From: Chryseobacterium sp. ISL-80
GTDB lineage: Bacteria; Bacillota; Bacilli; Bacillales; Cytobacillaceae
Direction: 5' to 3'
Length of the DNA: 64,000 nucleotides
Assembly: GCA_018613055.1 (NCBI GenBank)
Contig: JAGGQZ010000020.1
Span: forward strand, 1-64,000
Shown: piece by piece, positions 52,214-61,902 of the stretch
Layout of the letters: the number at the start of each line of letters is the position of its first letter
How positions within the stretch are numbered: position 1 is the stretch's first letter
The notes under the pieces: model-generated
Told to the model about the DNA's origin: nothing
The model's input: only the letters and a program-made list of their open reading frames with translations
Databases searched by the model: none
Position numbers and translations under genes: made by a program

Positions 52214-53266
52214 TTGAGTGAACATGAAAAAATCCGATTGACTTCATTGTCAACAAAAGCTGGCTGAGGCTGTAAAATCAGTCCCGAGGACTTGACGCAG
52301 GTTCTGCGTCTATTACCTGAACAGGAACCTGTTCCTGAACTGCTCGTCGGACATGAAACATCCGATGATGCAGGTGTATATAAACTGACAGATGATATTG
52401 CCCTGATTCAGACCATTGACTACTTCACCCCTATTGTGGATGACCCATATATGTTTGGCCAAATCGCTGCAGCCAATGCACTTAGCGATGTGTATGCAAT
52501 GGGTGGGGAGCCAAAAACCGTCCTGAATATAGTAGGATATCCAGTCAAAAAGCTAGGCCCGGATATATTGGCCGAAATATTAAGAGGTTCAAGCGACAAA
52601 GTGAAGGAAGCTGGCGCCGTTACAGTTGGCGGACATTCAGTCGATGACCAGGAACCTAAATTCGGCTTATCCGTAACAGGTCTTGCACACCCTGAATCCA
52701 TTTGGAAAAATGTCGGCGCTAAACCAGGTGATGCGCTGGTCATTTCGAAACCAATCGGGGTTGGAATCTTAACGACCGGAATCAAGCGAAATGCAGTCAC
52801 ATCCGAACAAGAACAGGCCGTGACCGAAACAATGGCCTTATTGAATAAAACCGCTGCGGAAGCACTCAAAAGCTTCAATCCTCATGCAGTAACGGATGTA
52901 ACAGGATTCGGCCTCCTGGGTCATGGAAGTGAAATTGCACGTGGCAGCAATGTCAGCTTTGAGATTGAATTATCAAGTGTTCCCGTCCTGGAAGGTACAT
53001 ATGAATTGGCAGCTAAAGGCGTTGTGCCTGGCGGTTCAAAATCAAATCATAAGTGGCTGGAGAACGATGTTGAATATGGAGACATTTCTCCTGAAGAACA
53101 ACTGGTCCTGTGTGATGCCATCACGTCAGGCGGCCTTCTCGTATCACTGCCTGAGAATGAGGCCAATCAATATGTAAAAGCACTCAAAGACAAAGGTTTG
53201 AATCATGCCGCCATCATAGGAAAAGTCACAGAAAAGCAGGATAAACTGATTTATGTAAAAAGGTGA
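52214..53266 (+). CDS. selD: selenide, water dikinase (selenoprotein SelD)
   Basis: A 350-residue selenophosphate synthetase. The start is TTG 52214, with GAGGTGAT just upstream, giving MSEHEKIRLTSLSTKAG-U-GCK. TGA 52265-52267 (residue 18) stands where E. coli SelD has catalytic Cys17, so this is a Sec-containing SelD. Starting at the TTG after the TGA would remove the catalytic loop and is rejected. Later motifs are DDAGVY, QTIDYFTPIVDDPYMFG, GGHSVDDQEPKFGLSVTG and TDVTGFGLLGHGSE. It makes selenophosphate for SelA and thereby for its own Sec. It is divergent from the SelW-like gene and selA, and ends at a strong terminator. Confidence 0.96.
52294..52310 (+). promoter_or_regulatory. putative bacterial SECIS hairpin of selD
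   Basis: GACGCAG / CTGCGTC, a perfect 7-bp stem with the loop GUU, starting 26 nt after the UGA so that the loop lies 34 nt from it. G is first in the loop. It is the clearest of the three SECIS-like hairpins in the window. Confidence 0.8.
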
Positions 53267-53290
53267 AATCAAATTCGATTTCACCTTTTT
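53257..53290 (+). terminator. terminator of selD
   Basis: AGGTGAAATC / GATTTCACCT with a 6-nt loop and a run of T; it overlaps the selD stop codon. Confidence 0.9.
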
Positions 53291-53485
53291 TCTTCATTAT
53301 AGTTAGCTGTTTTCGTTATGATTGTTGTTAAAATCCTAAGGCCGATTTTTACGTATGATAAGGTATTTTGCTGGTCGGTATCTAGTTTGCAAGCTCTTTT
53401 ATTGCCTAAATCTTCCATACTGAAATTACATAGGTCATTTAATGCAACCTTGCAGCAAATAGCAACAAAGTATTAGAAAAGAGCA

Positions 53486-54430
53486 TTATAATTTGACTTT
53501 CAATTTTTCCAGCATATCGGCAGTCATACTCCCAATGTCATACTTTGCCTTGAATCCCCATTCTTCAGCAGCTGCAGATGCATCAATCGAATTCGGCCAG
53601 CTATCAGCAATTGCCTGTCTGACAGGATCGACTTCGTAAGACAGTTCAAATCCAGGGATGTGCTTCCTGATTTCAGCAGCCAGTTGCTCTGGATCAAAAC
53701 TCATCGCGGTTACATTAAAAGCATTACGGTGGATGAGCTTAGAAGGGTCTGCTTCCATTAAATCAATGATCGCCCCAAGCGCGTCAGGCATATACATCAT
53801 GTCCATGTAAGTCCCTTTGTTGATATAGGAGCTGTATTGGCCCTTTTTGATTGCCTCATAATAAATCTCAACCGCATAATCAGTTGTTCCGCCTCCTGGA
53901 GGTGTAACGTAGGAAATCAATCCCGGGAATCTCACTCCCCTGGTGTCAACTCCAAAACGGTGGAAATAATAATCCGCAAGCAGTTCTCCTGCAACCTTGT
54001 TCACTCCATACATCGTAGTAGGACGTTGAATTGTATCCTGAGGTGTATTGTCTTTAGGCGTGTTCGGTCCAAAAGCGCCGATCGAGCTTGGCGTGAAAAA
54101 TTGCAGGTTCAGTTCCCTTGCTGTTTCAAGCGCGTTCATCAAACCGCCCATATTCAGGTTCCATGCAAAAACAGGCTTCGTCTCCGCTGTAGCAGAAAGC
54201 AGTGCGGCCATGTGCATGATCGTATCAACATTGTATTCTTTGGCCAATTCGACCATCCTGTTGGCATCCATGACATCGAGAATCTCGAATGGGCCGTTGA
54301 CTGCAGCTTCTGAATTAGTCTGTCTGATGTCTGTCGCTATGACATTGTCCTGGCCGTATATGTCACGAAGTTTAACTGTTAATTCTGAACCTATCTGGCC
54401 AAGTGCACCAGTAATCAAAATCTTTTTCAT
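53486..54430 (-). CDS. tdh: L-threonine 3-dehydrogenase (epimerase-type)
   Basis: A 314-residue short-chain/epimerase-fold enzyme that oxidises threonine to 2-amino-3-ketobutyrate with NAD. The Rossmann motif is [12 protein letters not shown] (about 5-16). The catalytic triad is visible as Ser in [11 protein letters not shown] and the Y-x3-K pair in [34 protein letters not shown] is typical of this threonine dehydrogenase branch rather than sugar epimerases. AGGAGG is upstream. It lies 66 bases behind kbl, whose product uses its unstable product, so together they degrade threonine to glycine and acetyl-CoA. Confidence 0.92.
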   Translation of the reverse strand: MKKILITGALGQIGSELTVKLRDIYGQDNVIATDIRQTNSEAAVNGPFEILDVMDANRMVELAKEYNVDTIMHMAALLSATAETKPVFAWNLNMGGLMNALETARELNLQFFTPSSIGAFGPNTPKDNTPQDTIQRPTTMYGVNKVAGELLADYYFHRFGVDTRGVRFPGLISYVTPPGGGTTDYAVEIYYEAIKKGQYSSYINKGTYMDMMYMPDALGAIIDLMEADPSKLIHRNAFNVTAMSFDPEQLAAEIRKHIPGFELSYEVDPVRQAIADSWPNSIDASAAAEEWGFKAKYDIGSMTADMLEKLKVKL

Positions 54431-54460
54431 TCTATGTACTCCTCCTGCTTTTCCTTAAAA

Positions 54461-54491
54461 ATATGCCGGTTTGTCAGGCAAACCGGCATAT
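54461..54491 (-). terminator. hairpin between kbl and tdh
   Basis: ATATGCCGGTTTG / CAAACCGGCATAT, a 13-bp perfect stem with a 5-nt loop, followed on the minus strand by TTTTTAAGG. It is a real terminator by structure, placed inside an apparent operon; tdh expression may depend on read-through. Confidence 0.8.
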
Positions 54492-54496
54492 GCAAA

Positions 54497-55687
54497 TTAA
54501 ATAATGCTCAGTTCTTTTCCGACTTTTTCATAAATAGATAATGCCTGATCCAGCATTTCTTTCGTATGCGCAGCAGAAGGCATATTCCTCACCCGTCCTG
54601 TTCCCCTAGGGACTGTCGGGAATACGATTGATTTCGCGTATACCCCTTCTTCATATAAACGCTTGCTGAATTCCTGTGTTTTTACTTCGTCTCCAATGAT
54701 GCATGGAGTAATTGGCGTTTCGGAATGTCCGATGTCAAAACCGAGCTTTTGCAGTCCAGCCTTCAAATAGTTTGCATTTTCCCATAAACGCTGGTTCAAT
54801 TCTGTGCTTTCCATCAGGATTTCAATTGCTTTCATGCTGGCAGCAACATCAGCAGGAGTGAGTGAAGTCGAGAACAGGAATGGACGGCTTCTCACTTTCA
54901 GCCAGTCGATCAGGTTTTGCTTTCCAGCGACATATCCCCCGACTACACCAATCGCTTTTGACAAAGTCCCAATTTGGAAATCGACTTTATCTGAAAGTCC
55001 GAAATGCTTGACCGTCCCTGCGCCTTCCCCCAGAACTCCTGAACCGTGTGCATCATCGACATATGTAAATAAATCGAATTCTTCGGCTATCTCAACGATT
55101 TCTGGCAATTTTGCAATGTCTCCATCCATGGAGAATACGCCATCTGTGATGACCATGATTTTATTGTATTGCCCGGATTCCTTGGCTTCTTTTGCTTTTG
55201 CACGCAGATCTTCCATGTCAGAATGGTTGAAACGGATGATTTTCGCGCGTGACAGACGGCAGCCGTCAATAATCGATGCATGGTTCAATTCATCAGAAAG
55301 GATCGCATCATTTTTATCCATTACAGCGGAAATCGCGGCCATATTGCACATGAAGCCGGATTGATAAGCAATGGCTGCTTCTGTCTTCTTGAACTTGGCA
55401 AGCTTTTCTTCAAGTTCAATATGAAGTTTGAGTGTGCCATTAATCGTCCTTACAGCACCTGCTCCAACCCCAAACCGGGAGATCGCTTCATCGGCAGCTT
55501 TTTTCAATCTTTCATCTGTAGCAAGTCCCAGATAGTTATTAGAAGATAAATTGATCATATCTTTGCCATTGATCGTGATCACTGGTCCATTAGGGCTTTC
55601 AAGCGGGTCAATTACATTGTAAAGCCCCTTCCCCTTCAATTCCTCCAGGTTCTCATTTAAAAATTGATCCAATGTTTTGCTAGACAT
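54497..55687 (-). CDS. kbl: glycine C-acetyltransferase
   Basis: A 396-residue PLP enzyme of the alpha-oxoamine synthase family, 2-amino-3-ketobutyrate CoA ligase, which cleaves the threonine dehydrogenase product with CoA to glycine and acetyl-CoA. ATG 55687 is used because GAAAGGGG is upstream. Motifs are [20 protein letters not shown], the [14 protein letters not shown] loop, [17 protein letters not shown] and the PLP-Lys segment [15 protein letters not shown]. Glycine C-acetyltransferase is favoured over BioF because tdh is adjacent. Confidence 0.94.
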   Translation of the reverse strand: MSSKTLDQFLNENLEELKGKGLYNVIDPLESPNGPVITINGKDMINLSSNNYLGLATDERLKKAADEAISRFGVGAGAVRTINGTLKLHIELEEKLAKFKKTEAAIAYQSGFMCNMAAISAVMDKNDAILSDELNHASIIDGCRLSRAKIIRFNHSDMEDLRAKAKEAKESGQYNKIMVITDGVFSMDGDIAKLPEIVEIAEEFDLFTYVDDAHGSGVLGEGAGTVKHFGLSDKVDFQIGTLSKAIGVVGGYVAGKQNLIDWLKVRSRPFLFSTSLTPADVAASMKAIEILMESTELNQRLWENANYLKAGLQKLGFDIGHSETPITPCIIGDEVKTQEFSKRLYEEGVYAKSIVFPTVPRGTGRVRNMPSAAHTKEMLDQALSIYEKVGKELSII

Positions 55688-55841
55688 CGAAATCCCCTTT
55701 CTGCCGAAGACCGGCATGTCATTATTACGGAAACAACTGTCTTTTTGGAGAGGACAATATGTTAGTCCGCCAACCACATATAATCTGTATTTATAAAATA
55801 TACTTTATCACATTTCTTTTATATGTACATCTATGAAGGAC

Positions 55842-55855
55842 AGAAAACGCTTACT
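55842..55855. promoter_or_regulatory. cre-like site between kbl and arcA
   Basis: AGAAAACGCTTACT matches 12 of 14 positions of the CcpA consensus. It lies 155 bases upstream of kbl and 200 bases upstream of arcA, so either gene could be the target. Confidence 0.4.
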
Positions 55856-55968
55856 TTTTATTATTTTTCCCTATTGTTCTTTAAAAAACATGATTTTATT
55901 GAAACGAGGTTTGAATAATTTTTAAAGGGTAAATAGAAGAGGGCCAGTCTGTAACCAGGCAGGCATAA

Positions 55969-56013
55969 CGAGGGCAGTGAGTAACCTTACATCTACATCA
56001 TCACTCCCTCATA
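55969..56013 (+). promoter_or_regulatory. stem-loop in the arcA leader
   Basis: GAGGG-c-AGTGA pairs with TCACT-CCCTC across a loop of about 20 nt, ending some 40 bases before the arcA start. It may be mRNA structure or an operator; there is no T run. Confidence 0.4.
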
Positions 56014-56055
56014 GTTCATATAGAAATAGAAACTGAGCTCCGGAGGTTAATTTTA

Positions 56056-57288
56056 ATGAAATATCCACTTAATATAACTTCAGAGATTGGAGAATTGAAG
56101 TCAGTCGTCCTGCATAGGCCAGGCAAGGAAGTCGAAAACCTGACACCAAAATATTTGGAACGGCTCCTTTTTGACGACATCCCGTATCTTCCTGCAGTCC
56201 AAAAAGAACATGATTATTTCGCTGATGTATTAAGAAACCGAGGCGTAGAGGTTCTTTATCTGGAAAAATTAATGGAAGAGGCATTACATACAGAAGAATT
56301 AAGACAAGAATTCATTGATCAGGTACTCAATGAGAGTAAAAGCAACTTGAACGGTTCAAGAAGCACAGTGGAAGATTATCTTCATTCCTCTTCCACTGAT
56401 GAAATGATTCAAAAAGTGATGTCTGGCGTGTTGAAATCAGAAATCGAACCGGAGAAGAAGGTGCATTTGCATGAACTCCTTGACGACTATTATCCTTTCT
56501 TCCTTGATCCAATGCCAAACCTCTATTTTACAAGGGATCCAGCAGCCGTGATTGGGAATGGAATTTCCATAAACAAAATGTGTGAAGGAGCAAGGAAAAG
56601 GGAGTCACTATTCATGGATTTCATTATGAAGCATCATCCGAGGTTCGCCTCCCATGATATCCCTTTTTGGTACGACCGGGTGCAGGACTATCCTCTTGAA
56701 GGCGGTGATGAACTCGTGCTCAGTCCCGAAGTTATTGCCATCGGGGTAAGTGCGCGGACTTCTGCCCAGGCAATTGAAAAATTGGCAAAACAAATTTTCT
56801 CCAAAAATGATCGAATAAAAAAGGTCGTTGCTGTTGAAATCCCTAAATTAAGGGCGTATATGCACCTTGATACAGTTTTTACAATGGTGGACCATGAAAA
56901 ATTCACCATCCATCATGGAATCGAGGGGCCTAACGGTGTTATGAAAATATATATTCTCGAAAAAGGGACAGATCCAGACAGACTCACTATCTCTGAACGG
57001 TCCAACTTAACTGAAACATTGAAGGAAGTCCTGCGCCTTCAGGATTTAATCTTAATACCTTGCGGAGGCGGTCATGAAATCGCTGCTGCCCGTGAGCAGT
57101 GGAACGATGGCTCTAATACACTGGCCATTGCACCTGGAGTCGTGGTCACCTATGATCGAAATTATGTGTCCAATGATTTGTTAAGGCAAAACGGCGTTGA
57201 GGTAATTGAAATCCCAAGTTCTGAACTTTCACGTGGGCGCGGAGGCCCTCGATGCATGAGCATGCCGATCTATCGGGAAGATTTGTAA
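56056..57288 (+). CDS. arcA: arginine deiminase
   Basis: A 410-residue enzyme that hydrolyses arginine to citrulline and ammonia. Signatures are [23 protein letters not shown] at the N-terminus (split about 9-31), [16 protein letters not shown] (about 155), [10 protein letters not shown] with catalytic His, and the nucleophile Cys in [12 protein letters not shown] near residue 402. CGGAGG is upstream. No arcB, arcC or arcD is visible, so it is an orphan arginine deiminase used perhaps for arginine breakdown or acid tolerance. A stem-loop and a cre-like site lie upstream. Confidence 0.95.
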   Translation: MKYPLNITSEIGELKSVVLHRPGKEVENLTPKYLERLLFDDIPYLPAVQKEHDYFADVLRNRGVEVLYLEKLMEEALHTEELRQEFIDQVLNESKSNLNGSRSTVEDYLHSSSTDEMIQKVMSGVLKSEIEPEKKVHLHELLDDYYPFFLDPMPNLYFTRDPAAVIGNGISINKMCEGARKRESLFMDFIMKHHPRFASHDIPFWYDRVQDYPLEGGDELVLSPEVIAIGVSARTSAQAIEKLAKQIFSKNDRIKKVVAVEIPKLRAYMHLDTVFTMVDHEKFTIHHGIEGPNGVMKIYILEKGTDPDRLTISERSNLTETLKEVLRLQDLILIPCGGGHEIAAAREQWNDGSNTLAIAPGVVVTYDRNYVSNDLLRQNGVEVIEIPSSELSRGRGGPRCMSMPIYREDL

Positions 57289-57298
57289 ATAAAAACAA

Positions 57299-57332
57299 AA
57301 AAGCAGTCCCGGATTCAATTCAGGACTGCTTT
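57299..57332. terminator. bidirectional terminator between arcA and abrB
   Basis: AAAGCAGTCC / GGACTGCTTT with a 13-nt loop and A/T tracts. Confidence 0.85.
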
Positions 57333-57344
57333 AACTTGTATATT

Positions 57345-57626
57345 CTAGTAGGCAGCAAGGTAGCTTTGCAATTCTTTAACCAATTGTTCAGCACCTTTTT
57401 TACTTAACACAATTTTTCCGTCTGCAAGCGACATGTTGTCATTGCTGATAATGCCGGTTATAAGGCAAGTCTGGTCCGGCTGGTATTTTTTCAGGATGAT
57501 CATATCCTCATCAACGAATATCTCCAACGGATCATTTTCACCAATACTCAGCTTCTTCCTTAACTCCATCGGAATGACCACCCTGCCTAGCTGATCCGTC
57601 TTCCTCACGATTCCAGTAGCCTTCAT
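57345..57626 (-). CDS. abrB: AbrB/Abh transition-state regulator
   Basis: A 93-residue regulator with the N-terminal swapped-hairpin DNA-binding domain MKATGIVRKTDQLGRVVIP and MELRKKLSIGENDPLEIFVD, and a C-terminal SpoVT-like multimerisation part (LADGKIVLSKKGAEQLVKEL). In B. subtilis AbrB represses stationary-phase genes and is itself repressed by Spo0A. Abh is a close paralogue and cannot be excluded. GGGGAGG lies upstream of the ATG. It is monocistronic. Confidence 0.9.
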   Translation of the reverse strand: MKATGIVRKTDQLGRVVIPMELRKKLSIGENDPLEIFVDEDMIILKKYQPDQTCLITGIISNDNMSLADGKIVLSKKGAEQLVKELQSYLAAY

Positions 57627-57774
57627 ATTGCATCCTCCCCTTCCAAACTATGTGGGATTTGGATGTCTGTACTGTGAAACGATTCTAGCCCAATACAATT
57701 ATAGCAAAACGAGGCATTTATTTACATTTAAAAAATGTCGGTCTGGTTAAATTATTTTTCAATATATAAAACAA

Positions 57775-57798
57775 AAAAGCACGCATCACGCGTGCTTT
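57775..57798 (-). terminator. terminator of the LVIVD-repeat gene
   Basis: AAAGCACG / CGTGCTTT with a 7-nt loop; on the minus strand it runs into TTTTTTGTTTT. Confidence 0.85.
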
Positions 57799-57806
57799 CC
57801 AAGTGT

Positions 57807-59207
57807 CTATTCTATCCCCTGCAATTCATGGGATGAACCATTGTTTTTCAATAATACTTTTAAACCAGATCCGATATCAGATGCTAGAACAAAATTCCTG
57901 TCTACAAATACACCCCATACATCTGACCTCTCAGGGACATAATGCCCTGCTTGTTTAGGATTTGCCGGATCCGTGATGTCGACCGCATATACTCCCCCGG
58001 CGTAGTGTGACAGGTACAAAGTGTTCCCCTGTACTTTAGGGTCATGGACTGTGTTGGCAAAAGTAACGCCATTTTCGATATTATCTACTAAATCAGTCTT
58101 AAACTCACTAAGCAATTTAGGGTTGGTTTTATCTTTGATATCAAAAATCCTTGTATAACCATAAGATTGTTCATAGCCTTCTTTAACTGGACTATAAACT
58201 TCCCTTGTCTCAATCAATACATTGCCGCCTTTTGCCAGTGTAGCTGAATGGGCCGATCCTTGCTGGTTCGAAGCGAAATCTGTCCTTCCCAGATATTCCG
58301 GATGTTCAGGATTGCTGATGTCAAAAATCACCGTTCCCAAATCCCACATTGATACATATGCATACTTACCGGTTTCATCTATCATTGTGCTGTGGTTGAA
58401 AACAGGACGGGTTTTCCCATCAGGAGAATTCCAGTGGTAGCCATTAAAATCCTCATGAATTTCTTCCATTGTCCTAGGGTCGAATTCCCATAGCTTCTCA
58501 GGATTCGACGGGTCGCTTACATCGACAATCTGGAAATCCTTCTCCTCCCCATGGCTGTAATAGTCAGCATACGGATTAGCCGCAAGTACAATCGCACGGT
58601 TGCCCTGCATTGTCAGATACAGCTCATGCGTTCCGTTTGTTTTTTTGGTCACTTCATAGAATCCTAGCTTCTGAGGGCTTTCTGGATTTGTCACATCATA
58701 TAGTAAAAATCCACCCTTTGAGTCAGGATTATTTCTATTAAGTTGCTGGACACTTACAACTGCAAGATCCCCTTTAAAAGATGGGGTGTTCACACTCTTG
58801 ACGATTACCTTTTCCTGCCATGTACCAGGGATGTCATTATTCGCGAATACGGACACTTCTTTTGGGTTGGCGGGATCTTTGAGATCAAATACACGTACGC
58901 CGCCATTTCCGCCATTTTTGGTATGGGTGCCGAGATAAGCATATCCTTTGTGAGCAAATACATCTGCAAAACTATTCTGCTTTCCATCTGCCCTGACCGT
59001 ATTCATTTCAGGAGCAGCGGCTTCATGCAAGAATTTGAGGTTTTTATTTCCCTCCATGACAGGGACCGATACTTCGCTATAGCCTGTCCTTTCTCCTTTT
59101 TCAATATTTACATCACCAAGTTCGTCATGGGCAAGGACATTGAATGGAACAGAAGAAACAGTTAAAACTCCAGCAAGAATCAGGCTAGGGAACAATCGTT
59201 TTTTCAC
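57807..59207 (-). CDS. secreted LVIVD-repeat beta-propeller protein
   Basis: A 466-residue exported protein starting at GTG 59207 (GAGGAGGT is 8 bases upstream). A signal peptide ends at about VLAHD. It then has repeated units of the LVIVD type, for example RVFDLKDPANPKEVS, FQIVDVSDPSNPEKLW, VIFDISNPEHPEYLG and YAVDITDPANPKQAG, which should close into a propeller. Such proteins are surface-exposed or released and of unknown activity; choice-of-anchor and LVIVD proteins are often annotated only as hypothetical. No wall-sorting motif is seen. It is monocistronic. Confidence 0.82.
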   Translation of the reverse strand: MKKRLFPSLILAGVLTVSSVPFNVLAHDELGDVNIEKGERTGYSEVSVPVMEGNKNLKFLHEAAAPEMNTVRADGKQNSFADVFAHKGYAYLGTHTKNGGNGGVRVFDLKDPANPKEVSVFANNDIPGTWQEKVIVKSVNTPSFKGDLAVVSVQQLNRNNPDSKGGFLLYDVTNPESPQKLGFYEVTKKTNGTHELYLTMQGNRAIVLAANPYADYYSHGEEKDFQIVDVSDPSNPEKLWEFDPRTMEEIHEDFNGYHWNSPDGKTRPVFNHSTMIDETGKYAYVSMWDLGTVIFDISNPEHPEYLGRTDFASNQQGSAHSATLAKGGNVLIETREVYSPVKEGYEQSYGYTRIFDIKDKTNPKLLSEFKTDLVDNIENGVTFANTVHDPKVQGNTLYLSHYAGGVYAVDITDPANPKQAGHYVPERSDVWGVFVDRNFVLASDIGSGLKVLLKNNGSSHELQGIE

Positions 59208-59506
59208 TATTAAAAACCTCCTCTTATGTATTGAATAACAATATAGCAAAGGTAGAAACTCACCAGCAAACGAAAAACTGTATATTTTGTAAATTCAGTT
59301 AATAGTTCCTAATTTTACAAAAAATTCCTAAGACGATGGTAATTGTTACGAATATCGAAGTAGGTAAATTTCCACAACTATTAAATTCTTCGTTTCCATT
59401 ACTTCCTGCCCACAAAACTCTAGAACAAAAGCAAAGATTTTAGTATGATTAATGAATGTGATTATGAATGAATGAACTGAAAATAGATAAAGCGAGGATT
59501 TAAACA

Positions 59507-61063
59507 ATGAGTTTATTGAATGTAGAAAATTTGAGCCATACATTTGGGGATCGCACGCTTTTTAAAGATGTGTCATTCCGTCTGCTAGCTGAGGACCATG
59601 TCGGCCTGGTTGGCGCAAACGGTGTCGGGAAGTCCACCCTCATGAACATCATCACCGGACAACTGATCCACGATTCGGGAAAAGTAGAATGGACACCGGG
59701 TGTTGAGTACGGTTATTTGGACCAGCATACAGTTTTATCTCCAGGAAAAACAATCCGCGATGTGTTACGTGATGCCTTCCTTCCTCTTTTTAAAAAGGAA
59801 GAAGAGCTGAACGAAGTTACCGGCAAAATGGCAGATGCCACTCCAGAGGAACTGGAACAGCTGCTCGAGGAAATGGCGGAAATCCAGGATGCTCTAGATG
59901 CTGGAGGTTTTTACTCACTTGATATCGAAGTGGAAGAAGCGGCGAGAGGTCTTGGCCTTGACGCAATAGGCATCGACCGGGATGTATCTGCATTGAGCGG
60001 CGGACAGCGCACGAAGGTCTTACTTGCCAAACTATTGCTTGAAAAGCCCAAGGTGCTTCTGCTGGATGAGCCGACGAACTATCTTGACGTTGAGCATATT
60101 CAGTGGTTGACCAGGTACCTGAAAGAGTATCCTTACGCTTTCATTTTGATTTCGCATGATACAGAGTTCATGAACCAGGTATCCAACGTCATTTTCCAGC
60201 TGGAGTTTTCAAAACTGACACGATACACTGCGACGTATGAAAAATTCCTGGAATTAGCTGAGATTAACAAGAACCAGCATCTAAACGCATATGAAAAACA
60301 ACAGGAATTCATCAAGAAACAAGAAGATTTCATCGCAAAAAACAAAGCTCGTTATTCGACAACCGGCCGTGCGAAGAGCCGCCAAAAACAACTTGATCGC
60401 ATGGAAAGGATCGACAGACCAGAGACTGCTTTAAAACCGACTTTTGAGTTCAAAGAATCACGCGCTAGCAGCCGCTATGTATTCGAAGGCACAGATTTCG
60501 AAATCGGCTACACGCATCCGCTGCTTCCGAAACTGTCCGTTACAATCGAGCGCGGTGAAAAGATTGCCCTTGTTGGTATGAATGGAGTCGGGAAATCAAC
60601 TTTACTGAAAACCATGCTTGGAAAGATTCCTCCATTGAGCGGCAAAATCGAGCGAGGCGATTTCCTCTTCCCTTCATACTTTGAACAGGAAGTTAAAGCA
60701 GGTAGCATTACTCCAATTGAAGATTTGTGGAGTGAATTCCCTGGTATGGACCAGCATCAGGTAAGGGCTGCACTGGCCAGGAGCGGTCTAAAGAACGAAC
60801 ATATTTCACGCCCCCTCAATCAGCTGAGCGGCGGCGAGCAGGCAAAGGTACGCCTGACCAAGCTGCTTATGAACGAAAGTAACTGGCTGTTATTCGACGA
60901 GCCGACAAACCACCTGGATATCACAGCAAAAGAAGAATTAAAACGCGCACTAAAAGCATATAAAGGAACAATCGTCCTGGTCAGCCACGAACCTGATTTC
61001 TACGAAGATTGGGTTACAAAAGTTTGGAACGTGGAAGAATGGGCAGCAAATGCTAATAACTAA
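59507..61063 (+). CDS. ABC-F family ATP-binding protein
   Basis: A 518-residue cytosolic protein with two ABC ATPase domains and no membrane segments. The first has Walker A GANGVGKSTL (about 36), signature LSGGQRTKV and Walker B LLLDEPTNYLD; the second has Walker A GMNGVGKSTL, signature LSGGEQAKV and Walker B LLFDEPTNHLD. Between them lies the charged linker (KKQEDFIAKNKARYSTTGRAKSRQKQLDRM) of ABC-F translation factors, shown here as residues about 265-295. It acts on the ribosome as a YkpA/EttA-type factor. A dedicated antibiotic-resistance role is unlikely from the linker length but cannot be excluded. Confidence 0.9.
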   Translation: MSLLNVENLSHTFGDRTLFKDVSFRLLAEDHVGLVGANGVGKSTLMNIITGQLIHDSGKVEWTPGVEYGYLDQHTVLSPGKTIRDVLRDAFLPLFKKEEELNEVTGKMADATPEELEQLLEEMAEIQDALDAGGFYSLDIEVEEAARGLGLDAIGIDRDVSALSGGQRTKVLLAKLLLEKPKVLLLDEPTNYLDVEHIQWLTRYLKEYPYAFILISHDTEFMNQVSNVIFQLEFSKLTRYTATYEKFLELAEINKNQHLNAYEKQQEFIKKQEDFIAKNKARYSTTGRAKSRQKQLDRMERIDRPETALKPTFEFKESRASSRYVFEGTDFEIGYTHPLLPKLSVTIERGEKIALVGMNGVGKSTLLKTMLGKIPPLSGKIERGDFLFPSYFEQEVKAGSITPIEDLWSEFPGMDQHQVRAALARSGLKNEHISRPLNQLSGGEQAKVRLTKLLMNESNWLLFDEPTNHLDITAKEELKRALKAYKGTIVLVSHEPDFYEDWVTKVWNVEEWAANANN

Positions 61064-61072
61064 TCAAAGAAT

Positions 61073-61102
61073 AAACCTGCTGGTACATGAACCAGCAGGT
61101 TT
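61073..61102 (+). terminator. terminator of the ABC-F gene
   Basis: AAACCTGCTGGT / ACCAGCAGGTTT, a 12-bp perfect stem with a 6-nt loop and a TTATT tail. Confidence 0.9.
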
Positions 61103-61149
61103 ATTGTGTATTATCAACTCTGTATTTGATCCATCCTTCTACTTCGGCT

Positions 61150-61740
61150 GAAAAATTCAAACCTAGAAGGAATTCAGACAAAATCTCAACGGAAAGAGGT
61201 AGAATTGTCTAAACTATTCCCTACTTCGGACAAAAAACTTTTTGAAAGCTACCGATATGTCCGAACTTGTACCATCTTCAGACAAAAGCTCATCAGATAG
61301 CAGCTGAAATGTCTGAACTTGCACCTACTTCAGACAAAACCTCAACAGATAATCCTTGAAATGTCTGAACCTCCACCTACTTCGGACAAAATCCCATCGG
61401 AAAGCCACTGAAATGTCCGAACTTGCACCTACTTCAGACAAAACCTCAACAAATAACCCTTGAAATGTCTGAACCTCCACCTACTTCGGACAAAATCCCA
61501 TAAGAAAGGGACTGAAATGACCGAACTTGCACCTACTTCAGACAAAACCTCAACAAATAACCCTTGAAATGTCTGAACCTCCCCCTACTTCGGACAAAAT
61601 CTCCTCGGAAAGGGACTGAAATGTCCGAACTTGAACCTACTTCAGACAAAATGCCATTTAAAACCCAATCAAATGTCCGAACCATAGCAGCCTTCTGACA
61701 AAAACTATCTAAATAGAAGCAGGATTGTCCATACCCTCAC
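61150..61740 (+). repeat. 52-bp tandem hairpin array C
   Basis: The landmark ATGTCYGAAC occurs at 61257, 61309, 61361, 61413, 61465, 61517, 61569, 61621 and 61673, always 52 bp apart, with degenerate units at 61205 and 61725 in the same register. Each unit has TGTCYGAA, about 12 nt, CTTCRGACAAAA, able to form a hairpin, then a spacer of about 20 bp. Neighbouring units alternate between two types (CTCCACC with CTTCGGAC, and TTGCACC with CTTCAGAC), giving a 104-bp higher-order repeat. It lies between the ABC-F terminator and the transporter gene. It has the same core and the same orientation relative to transcription as array A. Confidence 0.96.
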
Positions 61741-61902
61741 ACTCCACAGATAAAAACCAAATAGGAACAAATTACCGACTCAGCTCTGGCCAAGTATATC
61801 CCACCTTCCAGGAAAAAAGTTGACGAAATGTATTGAGTTATTGACTGGTTATTGATAAATTTTATAAAGGTTATAAAAAATATTTATATAGGTGATGAGA
61901 AA

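Noticed and set aside
52292-53266. Short SelD starting at the TTG at 52292
   Set aside because: It would lack the catalytic loop and glycine-rich segment; homology continues upstream through the UGA to TTG 52214 with a proper ribosome site.
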